Assembly: GCA_002708905.1 (NCBI GenBank)
Contig: PAPM01000038.1
Span: 1-64,000 of the forward strand
Direction: 5' to 3'
Length of the DNA: 64,000 nucleotides
Source of the DNA: Pseudomonadales bacterium
Lineage (GTDB): Bacteria; Pseudomonadota; Gammaproteobacteria; Pseudomonadales; Ketobacteraceae
In this document: piece after piece, positions 27,878-34,771 of the stretch
Position numbering within the stretch: position 1 is the first letter of the stretch
How the letters are laid out: each line of letters opens with the position of its first letter
Position numbers and translations under genes: made by a program
The notes under the pieces: model-generated
What the model saw: only the letters and a program-made list of their open reading frames with translations
The model's database searches: none
Told to the model about the DNA's origin: nothing

Positions 27878-27887
27878 AAATAAGTTC

Positions 27888-29228
27888 ATGAGCGACATGA
27901 AAACCTGGCTTGACTGGTCAGCCTACAAGGATGCCGGCATGGGTGACGCCTATGCCGATATCCCCAAACACGGCGGTGATTACGCCAAGGCCATCGCCGC
28001 CTGCATCAACAGTCGACAATGTGAGGCTGAGGGCAAGCAGGTCATGTGCCCCAGCTATCGCGTGAGCGGCAACCCCCATCTGTCCACCGGCGGTCGCGTG
28101 CGCTTACTGAAAGCCGCACTATCAGAAGACCCGAACACCAATCCCCTGATGAATCCCGAGCTGCGGGAAGCCATGGATCTGTGTGTCAGTTGCAAAGGAT
28201 GCAAGCGTGAATGTGAAAGCAACGTGGATATGCCACTGATTAAAGTAGAGTATCTGGCGCAACGTCGACGGCAGGAAGGTTTATCCCTCCGCAGCCGATT
28301 GTTCGCCCAGGTCCCAATCTGGTTATACAGAGCGCCGTGGCTACGTCATTTTATCCAATGGCGCAACCAGTCTTCTGTTGTGTCCCAGATCGCACAAAAG
28401 CTTCTGGGGCTGAATGCAAAGGCCCGTTTGCCGGTTCCCAGCGCAGAACCCTATCCCAACTCCAAGTTGAGAGACGACACCCGTCTTGACTCCACTCAAT
28501 CGGTGTTGCTCTTTGTGGATACGTTTACCCGCTACTTCGAGCCACAGATCGCTGCAGCAGCCACTGCCGTATTAAGCGGGGCAGGCTATCTGGTAGAACA
28601 GATAACAACCGAAGCATCAGAACGGCCATTATGCTGTGGCCGAACCTACCTGGCACAGGGCATGATTGATGAAGCCAGGGCAGAAGCAAAACGTATGCTG
28701 GATGTATTACTCCCCCATCTGCAAGCTGGAGCCACCGTGGTGGGATTGGAGGCATCCTGTGTTTTGGGTTTGCGGGACGATGCCCAGGCCCTTGGTTTGG
28801 GGGATGACGCCAAACTTATGGGGAAGCAAGTTCTATTGCTGGAGGAGTTTCTGGCCAGGGAAAGCAAGTCCGGACGGTTTGAGTTAAAGATAACACCGCC
28901 ACAGCAACCGACACTGGTACACGGCCATTGTCATCAAAAAGCCACCGGTGCCATGAAGTCCATGCGGCGGATTTTGAAATCCATTCCGCAACACGACTTT
29001 GACTTTATAGAATCCAGTTGTTGCGGCATGGCCGGCACTTTCGGTCTGGAAGCAGAACATCAAGAATACAGTGAGAAAATGGTCAATCAGGGGCTGCTAT
29101 CTGCCATTGAGGAGCATGCTGAGCACACACTGGTCGCCAACGGCTTCTCCTGTCGCCAACAGATTTTCAATTACAGCGGCAAACGTCCGCTACATCTTGC
29201 GGAATTGCTCGCCAAACACCTGGATTAA
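27888..29228 (+). CDS. GlpC/HdrB-like Fe-S oxidoreductase (CCG domains)
   Basis: A 446-residue iron-sulfur protein. N-terminal 4Fe-4S ligands are in CINSRQCEAEG, VMCPSYR and CVSCKGCKRECESNVDMP (about residues 35-110). Two CCG-type domains follow, with RPLCCGRTYLAQG (about 250) and HGHCHQKATG plus SSCCGMAGTFG (about 350-390). This is the architecture of GlpC, LutA and the FAD-linked oxidase partner proteins, which relay electrons from a dehydrogenase to quinone. No FAD-linked dehydrogenase is present beside it. The start could also be TTG 27870, overlapping the SIR2-like stop; ATG 27888 is preferred. It shares the sigma54 promoter at 26949 and so should be made with nitrogenase. Confidence 0.83.
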   Translation: MSDMKTWLDWSAYKDAGMGDAYADIPKHGGDYAKAIAACINSRQCEAEGKQVMCPSYRVSGNPHLSTGGRVRLLKAALSEDPNTNPLMNPELREAMDLCVSCKGCKRECESNVDMPLIKVEYLAQRRRQEGLSLRSRLFAQVPIWLYRAPWLRHFIQWRNQSSVVSQIAQKLLGLNAKARLPVPSAEPYPNSKLRDDTRLDSTQSVLLFVDTFTRYFEPQIAAAATAVLSGAGYLVEQITTEASERPLCCGRTYLAQGMIDEARAEAKRMLDVLLPHLQAGATVVGLEASCVLGLRDDAQALGLGDDAKLMGKQVLLLEEFLARESKSGRFELKITPPQQPTLVHGHCHQKATGAMKSMRRILKSIPQHDFDFIESSCCGMAGTFGLEAEHQEYSEKMVNQGLLSAIEEHAEHTLVANGFSCRQQIFNYSGKRPLHLAELLAKHLD

Positions 29229-29325
29229 AACAGGCCTTTTATTCTTAGATGCCTTCTGGTCTGACATGCCCACTGAGAGCTCCCAAACACTACGGGTTTA
29301 GGGGCCCTCAGAACGGCCGCAGATC
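29229..29325. terminator. Convergent-gene spacer with an imperfect hairpin
   Basis: CTGAG-x-GC-CCC near 29272 and GGGGCCCTCAG ending near 29312 can pair with one mismatch and one bulge between the converging oxidoreductase and Cys-protein genes. It may end both transcripts. The evidence is weak. Confidence 0.3.
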
Positions 29326-29532
29326 TTACGCGCTGGCGTACTTGGAAGCACACTCTGTACACGCATTCACATGACGATAGATTTTTTCGCCTTCTGTTTT
29401 GGCGCTGTCGAAGCTGGCAATGGAACCTAAATAGCGGATCTCATCCTTAGCAGGCAAGGAAGAGCAGCCGGCAAAATGCACCAGATGGAATCCAGACTCT
29501 TTTTCGTTAGTTTCAATATAAAACTCGGCCAT
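29326..29532 (-). CDS. Small cysteine protein of the nif island
   Basis: A 68-residue protein of unknown function. The start at 29532 (MAEFYIETNEKESGFHLVHF) is used because AGAGGAAA lies 7 bases upstream, unlike the in-frame start at 29562. Three cysteines are placed as FAGCSSLP and NACTECASKYA. The C-terminal C-x2-C could hold a metal or be redox active. The middle segment YLGSIASFDSAKTEGEKIYRHVNAC looks like a helix-turn placing the Cys pair at the end. It converges with the Fe-S oxidoreductase and is divergent from the nifX-like gene, with a NifA box between. I could not find a well-spaced -24/-12 site for it. Confidence 0.7.
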   Translation of the reverse strand: MAEFYIETNEKESGFHLVHFAGCSSLPAKDEIRYLGSIASFDSAKTEGEKIYRHVNACTECASKYASA

Positions 29533-29624
29533 GATATTTTCCTCTCTTCGTTCTCTACGCAATCATTTCATTGATTTCAGTCATTGCAGAGCTTTGAAGC
29601 ATTCATTACCAAAACATTCAAATT

Positions 29625-29640
29625 TGTTTCATGTGCCACA
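29625..29640. promoter_or_regulatory. NifA upstream activator site for the nifX-like gene
   Basis: TGT-N10-ACA (TGTTTCATGTGCCACA), centred about 115 bases before the predicted start of the nifX-like gene. It may also serve the small Cys gene on the other side. Confidence 0.75.
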
Positions 29641-29721
29641 GCTTTTCTCACAAAATGCTTCAAATTCTGCAATTACATTGATGTGGAGCAAGATTTAAAC
29701 CAGCTTTTCTCTGTTTTGCAG

Positions 29722-29737
29722 CGGTGTGTTATTTGCA
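29722..29737 (+). promoter_or_regulatory. Sigma54 promoter of the nifX-like gene
   Basis: CGGTGTGTTATTTGCA: GG-N10-GC exact with a strong TTTGCA -12 element. Predicted start about 29748, 38 bases before the ATG. Confidence 0.72.
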
Positions 29738-29785
29738 TCAGAAATGACTTGGTTAAACACCATGTGCCTACCGGAGGAAGAGCCG

Positions 29786-30124
29786 ATGTCAATTCAGGTA
29801 GCCGTAGCCTCGAAAGATGGCGTCGCGGTGGACGAGCACTTTGGCCATGCCAAGCAATTCTTTATCTATAAAATTGAACAGCAGACCGTATCGTTTCTGG
29901 AACAACGGCATGTAGATCACTATTGTCTCGGTGGCCACGGTGATAAATCCGCCCTGCAGAAAATTCTGGACACCATCTCTGATTGCCAGGCCGTTTTTGT
30001 GGCGAAAGTCGGGGATGGTCCGGCAACCAAGCTGCAAGCGCGGGGTGTGCAGCCGGTGAGTGATTATCCATGGGAAGAAATTGTACCGGCTCTGCAGGAA
30101 TGGTCAGCTAAGTTACCTGGCTAA
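29786..30124 (+). CDS. Stand-alone NifX-type cofactor-binding protein
   Basis: A 112-residue single-domain member of the NifX/NafY/NifB-C-terminal family. The whole protein is the domain: IQVAVASKDGVAVDEHFGHA, with the conserved H-F-G-H-A, then FFIYKIEQQTVSFLEQRHVDHYC and GDGPATKLQARGV. These domains bind FeMo-cofactor or its precursor NifB-co. The HYCLGGHGDKSALQ block is closest to the C-terminal domain of NifB (QYCIGGDTCGEKESALS in the NifB encoded at 34772), so it may have come from NifB rather than nifX. The start at 29786 has CCGGAGGAAG 6 bases upstream. It has its own sigma54 promoter and appears to be a single-gene transcript. Confidence 0.82.
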   Translation: MSIQVAVASKDGVAVDEHFGHAKQFFIYKIEQQTVSFLEQRHVDHYCLGGHGDKSALQKILDTISDCQAVFVAKVGDGPATKLQARGVQPVSDYPWEEIVPALQEWSAKLPG

Positions 30125-30398
30125 TCGCTTTGAATGGCTTGATGCGTTTCCATCTTGCATGGACACGCGCGCATACTAATTGTCCTAGGTGTTTCATAGT
30201 GGCTTCGCCCGGTTTTGTGATGGGGTCTTCATGCAGGATCTCTATACACGTCTAATATCATTTCATATTTCCCATTTTCAATACCCGTAAAGATCGCATC
30301 GAAGCGATGCGGGATTCAACGTATGCAATTTGCAATCAAGAGGACGGGAATGTTGTTTCAAGGTCAATTACAACCAAAACAAACCTGAGCAGTAAACC

Positions 30399-30587
30399 AT
30401 GAGCGAACATATTCAAATTGAAGCCGTTGGCTTGCCCCATGATTCAATACAGGAACTGGAAGCACCCTGCCTGTTGCAGAACGAAAGACCCTTTCGTCAA
30501 TATATACAGAAGACCTGGAGTTGAGGGCTTTTGGCTGAAGCCGAGTACGAGACGGCAAAATCCAAGCTGTTTGCCAGACGCCGTTAA
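30399..30587 (+). pseudogene. Possible gene remnant, interrupted by one in-frame TGA
   Basis: ATG at 30399 opens 41 codons (MSEHIQIEAVGLPHDSIQEL and onward) to TGA at 30522. The same frame then runs 20 more codons, ending LAEAEYETAKSKLFARRR and TAA. The composition on both sides of the TGA is protein-like. No ribosome site is convincing and no family is recognised. It could be a decayed small gene or chance. Confidence 0.25.
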
Positions 30588-30668
30588 TCGGCTTTGACAA
30601 CTTTGCTACAAAAATGGTTAATCATGCCTTACCCACAGATGTAGCAAAGTACTCTCCACCCTGTATTT

Positions 30669-30684
30669 TGTAGCAAACTAGACA
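30669..30684. promoter_or_regulatory. NifA upstream activator site for nif11
   Basis: TGT-N10-ACA (TGTAGCAAACTAGACA), centred about 105 bases before the predicted nif11 start. Confidence 0.7.
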
Positions 30685-30731
30685 TCCCCCCAACCCACAC
30701 ACGCCGACCAACTCTTTTAAAATCAACTAGT

Positions 30732-30747
30732 TGTAGCTCATACAACA
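30732..30747. promoter_or_regulatory. Second TGT-N10-ACA site near nif11
   Basis: TGTAGCTCATACAACA lies only 10 bases upstream of the -24 element. This is closer than an enhancer normally works, so it may be accidental or an auxiliary or repressing site. Confidence 0.4.
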
Positions 30748-30756
30748 CAATCAAAT

Positions 30757-30772
30757 TGGTTCGTTTTGTGCT
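30757..30772 (+). promoter_or_regulatory. Sigma54 promoter of nif11
   Basis: TGGTTCGTTTTGTGCT, with GG-N10-GC exact. Predicted start about 30783, 39 bases before the ATG. Confidence 0.68.
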
Positions 30773-30821
30773 ACAGCCCTTATGCATTATGAACAACAAA
30801 CCTTAAAGAGAGATTAGCACT

Positions 30822-31040
30822 ATGTCAGTCGAAGCAATTGCTGGCTTTTCAGCTGCAGCCAAAGCCGACCCTGAATTAGGGGAAAAACTAAAAGCCTGTG
30901 TCAAAATGAAAGAGATGTTCGCTTTGGCACGGGAAAATGGATTCCAGTTTGATGAAGACTCCCTGTATCCACCTAACGAACCTCAGTTCACCGAAGATCA
31001 ATTGTCTGAGCGCTTGGTCAAAGCCTTGCTGCGCGCTTAA
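30822..31040 (+). CDS. Stand-alone Nif11-domain protein
   Basis: A 72-residue Nif11-type protein: MSVEAIAGFSAAAKADPELG, then EKLKACVKMKEMFALARENGF, the usual helical Nif11 core. Nif11 was first seen as a small gene in nitrogen-fixation clusters; a relative serves as leader of some ribosomal peptides. Here there is no double-Gly cleavage site, no Cys/Ser/Thr-rich core and no modifying enzyme nearby, and the C-terminus (LSERLVKALLRA) is helical. It is therefore the nif-associated form, of unknown role. AAAGAGAG lies 9 bases before the ATG. It is a single-gene transcript ended by the hairpin at 31058. Confidence 0.83.
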   Translation: MSVEAIAGFSAAAKADPELGEKLKACVKMKEMFALARENGFQFDEDSLYPPNEPQFTEDQLSERLVKALLRA

Positions 31041-31057
31041 TTGAAATCTTCTCAAAT

Positions 31058-31089
31058 AAAAAAGGCATGGATCACTCCATGCCTTTTTT
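31058..31089. terminator. Bidirectional terminator between nif11 and nafY
   Basis: A6-GGCATGGA, TCAC loop, TCCATGCC-T6: a 14-bp stem with an A-run on one side and a T-run on the other. It fits Rho-independent termination of nif11 from the left and of the nifB operon from the right. Confidence 0.92.
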
Positions 31090-31110
31090 ATTTCTTGCCA
31101 TTCAAACTGT

Positions 31111-31848
31111 TTATCCTGTCAATTGGGTATCTTCATTTTCTTCTCGAGTAAAGCGAACCCGCTCTTCCGCTTCCACACCCAAAATTTTGGCTAACCAGGG
31201 TGGTGGATTACCCGCCATCACAGTCTGGAACTTGGCCAATACTTCACGGGCCTCACCACCATCAATCTGTTTGATCGGATAGATGTCCGCCCGCACCACT
31301 TTGGCTGCTGCAGGACCACCTACGGACACCACATACAGCACCTGGCAATCCCGAATCAGGTTCACGCGAAACGCATTTCGATCATCGGAAAAATCCGCTT
31401 CCAGGGCAGAACGAATACCCACCAGTCGGATATCCGTTGCATTCATTTCGTAAACCAGAAAACGGATGCATGATCCGAAATGACCGTTCAGGGATTCTCC
31501 GCTATTGGACGCGACGGCCACTTTGATGGAGTTGGGTAACGGCTCGTCAGCTTCTACTACTTTCGGCAGGTTCTCATCGTTCTGCTCGCCCCACAAAATG
31601 CGCACCGCTTCCTTGAGTGCAGGCAAACCAACGCTGATGTCTTCGCCATCCTCCTCACCGTCTGCACTACCGAAGCCCGTTTTCAGATCCGTCACAGTGA
31701 TCGTGGTGAGCGATTCCTCATTCAATTCGCCCATGATGCGGCGGTGCAAAATGTCCAATAGCTGCCCGACATCCACACCTGGCAAAACCCGTGCAGCCAG
31801 TGCAATACGCAGTGCCGCTTCGCGACTGAGATTCGGTACATCACTCAT
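31111..31848 (-). CDS. nafY: NafY/NifY-like FeMo-cofactor binding protein
   Basis: A 245-residue second NifY-family protein. It has an N-terminal helical domain (SREAALRIALAARVLPGVDV) and a C-terminal NifX-type domain (IKVAVASNSGESLNGHFGSC, then FLVYEMN and VGGPAAAKVVRADIYPI). NafY of Azotobacter binds FeMo-cofactor and holds apo-dinitrogenase ready for it. The name is given because this copy lies in the rnf-nifLA-nifB region, as NafY does in Azotobacter, but nifY is equally possible. An acidic insert (GSADGEEDGEDIS) separates the domains. It is the last gene of the nifB operon, 25 bases after bolA. Confidence 0.85.
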   Translation of the reverse strand: MSDVPNLSREAALRIALAARVLPGVDVGQLLDILHRRIMGELNEESLTTITVTDLKTGFGSADGEEDGEDISVGLPALKEAVRILWGEQNDENLPKVVEADEPLPNSIKVAVASNSGESLNGHFGSCIRFLVYEMNATDIRLVGIRSALEADFSDDRNAFRVNLIRDCQVLYVVSVGGPAAAKVVRADIYPIKQIDGGEAREVLAKFQTVMAGNPPPWLAKILGVEAEERVRFTREENEDTQLTG

Positions 31849-31873
31849 CAGATTATCCTCTGCCGTCGGAATA

Positions 31874-32140
31874 TCACATTTCGATTTGCGTCAAACCAAC
31901 CTGTTGGAATGATTTCCATTCCTCGGGGGTATGGGCCTTCACACTCAGTGCGTGTAATTCACCGGTCTGCAGTTCCTGGTTAAACGCCGCCAGTACTTTC
32001 TGTTGGCGCCTTACCACCGGCATCCCAGCAAATTCAGATGACAGCACCACCACAGAAAAACTGCAGTCGGCTCCATCCACCGTGATGTCTGCACCAGGCA
32101 AGGCGTCACTAATCCGGGCTACGACCTGTTGGGTGTCCAT
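31874..32140 (-). CDS. BolA-family protein
   Basis: An 88-residue BolA/IbaG-like protein. The fold is visible as VVARISDALPGADITVDG, then the loop SFSVVVLSSEFAGMPVVRRQ with the family's conserved F-x-G and R-Q-x-x-V region, and the final HALSVKAHTPEEW. BolA proteins pair with CGFS monothiol glutaredoxins to share a 2Fe-2S cluster. The glutaredoxin gene ends at the very next base upstream (32141), so the two are surely expressed together. The His/Cys ligand position seems partly changed: a Cys lies in DGADCSF. It is a candidate nif-dedicated Fe-S delivery partner. Confidence 0.8.
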   Translation of the reverse strand: MDTQQVVARISDALPGADITVDGADCSFSVVVLSSEFAGMPVVRRQQKVLAAFNQELQTGELHALSVKAHTPEEWKSFQQVGLTQIEM

Positions 32141-32476
32141 TTATACCGCCTCAGCTTCTTCCAACATGGTCATCAATGAACCGTCGGCCACCATGGCAAC
32201 CACAATGTCACTGCCTCCCACTAGTTCGCCTTTGATAAACAGCTGGGGGAAGGTCGGCCAGTTGGAGATTTTGGGTAAGCGCTCACGGATAAACGGGGCT
32301 TGCAGGATGTTGACATACGCAAACGGTTTTCCGGTTTGTTTCAATGCTGCAACCGCCGCACCGGAGAAGCCACACTCCGGCGCTTCTGGCGATCCTTTCA
32401 TGTAGAGGATGACCGGGTTGTCAGCCAATTGCTTTTTGATGATCGCTTCGGTGCTGGTTGGATTATCTGTGGACAT
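32141..32476 (-). CDS. grx5: Monothiol CGFS glutaredoxin, nif-associated
   Basis: A 111-residue Grx4/Grx5-type monothiol glutaredoxin. The active site is PECGFSGAAV, with CGFS. The glutathione-binding blocks are WPTFPQLFIKGELVGGSDIV. Such proteins carry and hand over 2Fe-2S clusters. In Azotobacter the nif copy (grx5-nif) follows nifQ and the rhodanese gene, exactly as here. The start at 32476 (MSTDNPTSTEAI) is chosen for the AGGAGAA 6 bases upstream; the longer frame to 32551 overlaps the rhodanese gene and has no such site. Confidence 0.9.
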   Translation of the reverse strand: MSTDNPTSTEAIIKKQLADNPVILYMKGSPEAPECGFSGAAVAALKQTGKPFAYVNILQAPFIRERLPKISNWPTFPQLFIKGELVGGSDIVVAMVADGSLMTMLEEAEAV

Positions 32477-32513
32477 AGTTGTTCTCCTGATTCCTGTTTT
32501 CTTACCAAGCTGC

Positions 32514-33296
32514 TCAGCAAGCCGCAGCCTGATTTTGAATACTGTGCGCACTGCGTAGAATTCTTAACGTTTCAATATCAGCGCAGACATCCATCGCGCT
32601 GAAATCATCCAGGGTAACCAGATCTTTTTTTGCACCCATTTCCACTAACAGTTTCACTATCTCTGGTTTGCCATTGGAAGCCGCGTACATCAACACGGTG
32701 GCGCCGTTGTCGTTTTGGTTGTTGATGTCAACACCATGACTGGCCAATAGCTGAATCAAATGCATATTACCCACAACACAGGCAAACCAGAGCACGTTAT
32801 TGCCATCCTTGTTCACCAAATGGATAGTGGCGCCTTTATCCAGGAGCTCTTCGCAGAGCTCAAGATTGGACTCCATGGCGGCTGTCATCAATGCGGTATG
32901 ATGATTCGCCCCTTTCGCATCCAGATTGCCAGTGTCGTAGCCATGGGCTTGCATCCACTGAGTCAGATTTTCACTTAACGGTGCTGTGGGTGGCGTAATG
33001 GCCTGGAACCATGCTTCCCAACCACCATCCAGGCTGTAGACTTCTTCAAACCCGAAATCACCGAATAGCTGGGCCATATCCTGACTGGAGTGGCCGTGAT
33101 AGCAGTAGATCAGAATAGGAACATGCTTAGCCGTGTGCTTGAGCAATGAACGCAGGTTACTGTCGGTAAGATGTATTGCCTTGGGGTGATGGCCGGTCAC
33201 ATAGGATCGGAAATCCCGCATATCCAAGATCAGGACATGCCTACCCAAGATCAGATCTTCCGCGTCGTCTACCGAAATACAGTGGTAGGTTCTCAT
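32514..33296 (-). CDS. Rhodanese / ankyrin-repeat fusion
   Basis: A 260-residue fusion. Residues 1-105 are a rhodanese domain with the active-site Cys65 in the loop CYHGHSS, a GlpE-like loop that suggests thiosulfate sulfurtransferase activity. Residues about 130-250 are three to four ankyrin repeats (HHTALMTAAMESNLELCEEL, NNVLWFACVVGNMHLIQLLA, GATVLMYAASNGKPEIVKLL). It corresponds to the rhodN gene of Azotobacter nif clusters. The likely job is to supply or move sulfane sulfur for metallocluster work, with ankyrins for docking a Nif partner. It lies 15 bases after nifQ and 37 before the glutaredoxin. Confidence 0.87.
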   Translation of the reverse strand: MRTYHCISVDDAEDLILGRHVLILDMRDFRSYVTGHHPKAIHLTDSNLRSLLKHTAKHVPILIYCYHGHSSQDMAQLFGDFGFEEVYSLDGGWEAWFQAITPPTAPLSENLTQWMQAHGYDTGNLDAKGANHHTALMTAAMESNLELCEELLDKGATIHLVNKDGNNVLWFACVVGNMHLIQLLASHGVDINNQNDNGATVLMYAASNGKPEIVKLLVEMGAKKDLVTLDDFSAMDVCADIETLRILRSAHSIQNQAAAC

Positions 33297-33311
33297 GCTG
33301 AATACTCCCGC

Positions 33312-33980
33312 TTACTCTTCAGGGCCAAAACAATCGTCATAGGCAGCACATTGTTCACAACTGGGTGCCCGGCACACATAGCCACCTTCCTGCTCACAAA
33401 GTTGCTTATAGAAAAACTTCTTCCACTTCATGTCACCGGAGTTTCTTTCAGCCAACTCCGGAAAATGGAAGGACATCAACTCGCTGAGTTCCACGCGGGA
33501 TTTAAGCCCCAAGTCACGCCATAGATGATCGCCGCCCAGACAACCGGCTGCCAGAATAGACGCCAGTGGAACCTCAAATTCACTTCTTCCCGCACGAGCC
33601 GCCAACACAAGGTCGCGAACCTCCAGCCACTCATCCTGGCGCATTTGCAGGAGATCCTGACGCATGCTGCCTTTTTCCATGGCCAATCGATTGCCAGGTG
33701 ATGTCGGATCAATCAGTTGCTCCAGTAGCGGACTATCACCAAGGTATTGATGCATCAACCAAACAAAATCCAGCGGCATCAACCCCAGGCAATATGGAAG
33801 GCAGCCCTTCCCCTGACGCTGGCTATGTAACAGCTGGGATAGCAAGCGTGCATTCTGCAACTGAGAGCCATACAACTGGCCATCATTCAACAGATCTTTA
33901 ACTGATATACTTGATCCTGATATATGTGGACCTGATATATAAGGAACCTGGGTCGATGCCAGTTTTGCCTGCGCATTCAT
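33312..33980 (-). CDS. nifQ: NifQ, molybdenum donor protein
   Basis: A 222-residue NifQ. The C-terminal family signature C-x4-C-x2-C-x5-C is complete (CRAPSCEQCAAYDDC) and binds the Mo-Fe-S precursor that provides molybdenum to FeMo-cofactor synthesis on NifEN. The upstream part has the expected LPYCLGLMPLDFVWLM and AAGCLGGDHLWRDLGL blocks. The start at 33980 is chosen because GGAGG lies 9 bases upstream and the ATG overlaps the nifO stop (ATGA); the earlier ATG at 33989 would sit directly on the ribosome site. Confidence 0.93.
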   Translation of the reverse strand: MNAQAKLASTQVPYISGPHISGSSISVKDLLNDGQLYGSQLQNARLLSQLLHSQRQGKGCLPYCLGLMPLDFVWLMHQYLGDSPLLEQLIDPTSPGNRLAMEKGSMRQDLLQMRQDEWLEVRDLVLAARAGRSEFEVPLASILAAGCLGGDHLWRDLGLKSRVELSELMSFHFPELAERNSGDMKWKKFFYKQLCEQEGGYVCRAPSCEQCAAYDDCFGPEE

Positions 33981-34414
33981 CCGCCACATCCTCCAACATC
34001 CCGGCTCTGCCGTGGGCAGGTTTCAATATCATTGGGCACCTCGGGTGCCTTGACATCGCTTTGTTCCAACAACGGTAGCCAGGTATTCAGATCGAACCCT
34101 GCCTGTTTAAGATCACCGTAAGCAATCAATGGACGGCGAATCAACAGTGGATCTTCAACCATCTCAGCAAGTGCTTCTTGCTCCGTTAGCAGGAAAGGCT
34201 TGATCTTTTCTTGTTTGATGCGGGGAGCACTGGCATTAAACCACTGCGGCAAGGGAAGCCCTTCAAAAAAGCGTTTCAGGTCGGCTGCTTGCCACGGTTG
34301 TTTTAACAGGTTGTGAACGTTCAACTCAAAGCCCGCTGCTTGCAACAACGCTTTCTGCTTACGGTTATTAATGCAACCTGGCTTCTCGTAGAATTCCAGT
34401 ACCACCCGATTCAT
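33977..34414 (-). CDS. nifO: NifO, ArsC/Spx-fold nitrogenase-associated protein
   Basis: A 145-residue ArsC-family protein of the nif type. The N-terminal redox-like motif is YEKPGCINNRKQKALLQ, with one Cys; LLIRRPLIAYG is the conserved Arg block of the fold. It ends in a Cys/Gly tail (CPRQSRDVGGCGG). In Azotobacter nifO lies between fdxN and nifQ, as here, and is linked to molybdenum distribution between nitrogenase and nitrate reductase. It is 6 bases after fdxN and overlaps nifQ by 4 bases. Confidence 0.9.
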   Translation of the reverse strand: MNRVVLEFYEKPGCINNRKQKALLQAAGFELNVHNLLKQPWQAADLKRFFEGLPLPQWFNASAPRIKQEKIKPFLLTEQEALAEMVEDPLLIRRPLIAYGDLKQAGFDLNTWLPLLEQSDVKAPEVPNDIETCPRQSRDVGGCGG

Positions 34415-34420
34415 GGTTAA

Positions 34421-34699
34421 TTACCGGGCCTGAATTTCGCGCATGGCTTCTTCCAGCAATTCCGGAGGAATGCCCGTCAAGGAGCCCGGCGGATTCATGG
34501 ATTCACCCGCGGCATCCAGGATCGCGCCTTCAATGGGACAAATACTGGCGCACTGGGGATGCTTGTAATCATCCTCACATTCAGTGCACTTCTTGGGATT
34601 GATTTTAAAATGGGGTGAGCTGGAATAAATGGCATTGCTTGGACAGACATCATAACAAGCCCAACAGTTTACACATGATTCAACAATACTCAGTGCCAT
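34421..34699 (-). CDS. fdxN: FdxN, 2[4Fe-4S] ferredoxin
   Basis: A 92-residue bacterial ferredoxin. The first cluster motif is CVNCWACYDVCP and the second CTECEDDYKHPQCASICP, with the long eight-residue insert between second and third Cys that marks the NifB-associated FdxN group. In Azotobacter FdxN is required for NifB-cofactor synthesis, probably as an electron donor. The start at 34699 (MALSIVESC) is preferred: AGAGGAA lies 6 bases upstream, and the ATG at 34705 is too near it. It follows nifB by 72 bases. Confidence 0.92.
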   Translation of the reverse strand: MALSIVESCVNCWACYDVCPSNAIYSSSPHFKINPKKCTECEDDYKHPQCASICPIEGAILDAAGESMNPPGSLTGIPPELLEEAMREIQAR

Positions 34700-34771
34700 G
34701 ACCATTTCCTCTCTTTTAATTTGGTTTAAGCCCAAACCGAAGGTGCGATGTCCGGTTTGGGCTATCCGGTT

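Larger units (their letters stand above)
30125..30821. other. Intergenic 30125-30821
   Basis: About 700 bases without a confident gene inside the nif island. It contains CGCATCG-AAG-CGATGCG, a 7-bp hairpin (30298-30314 approximately), a short broken reading frame at 30399-30587, and at its right end the NifA boxes and sigma54 promoter of nif11. A hairpin ending the nifX-like transcript is not obvious. It may be a decayed gene or an insertion scar. Confidence 0.5.

Noticed and set aside
29595-29612. Possible sigma54 site for the small Cys gene (TGGTAATGAATGCTT on the minus strand)
   Set aside because: GG and GC are 8, not 10, bases apart, which does not work for sigma54.
30522-30524. In-frame TGA as a selenocysteine codon
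   Set aside because: No conserved context, no SECIS-like hairpin directly after it, and no known family; decay or chance is simpler.
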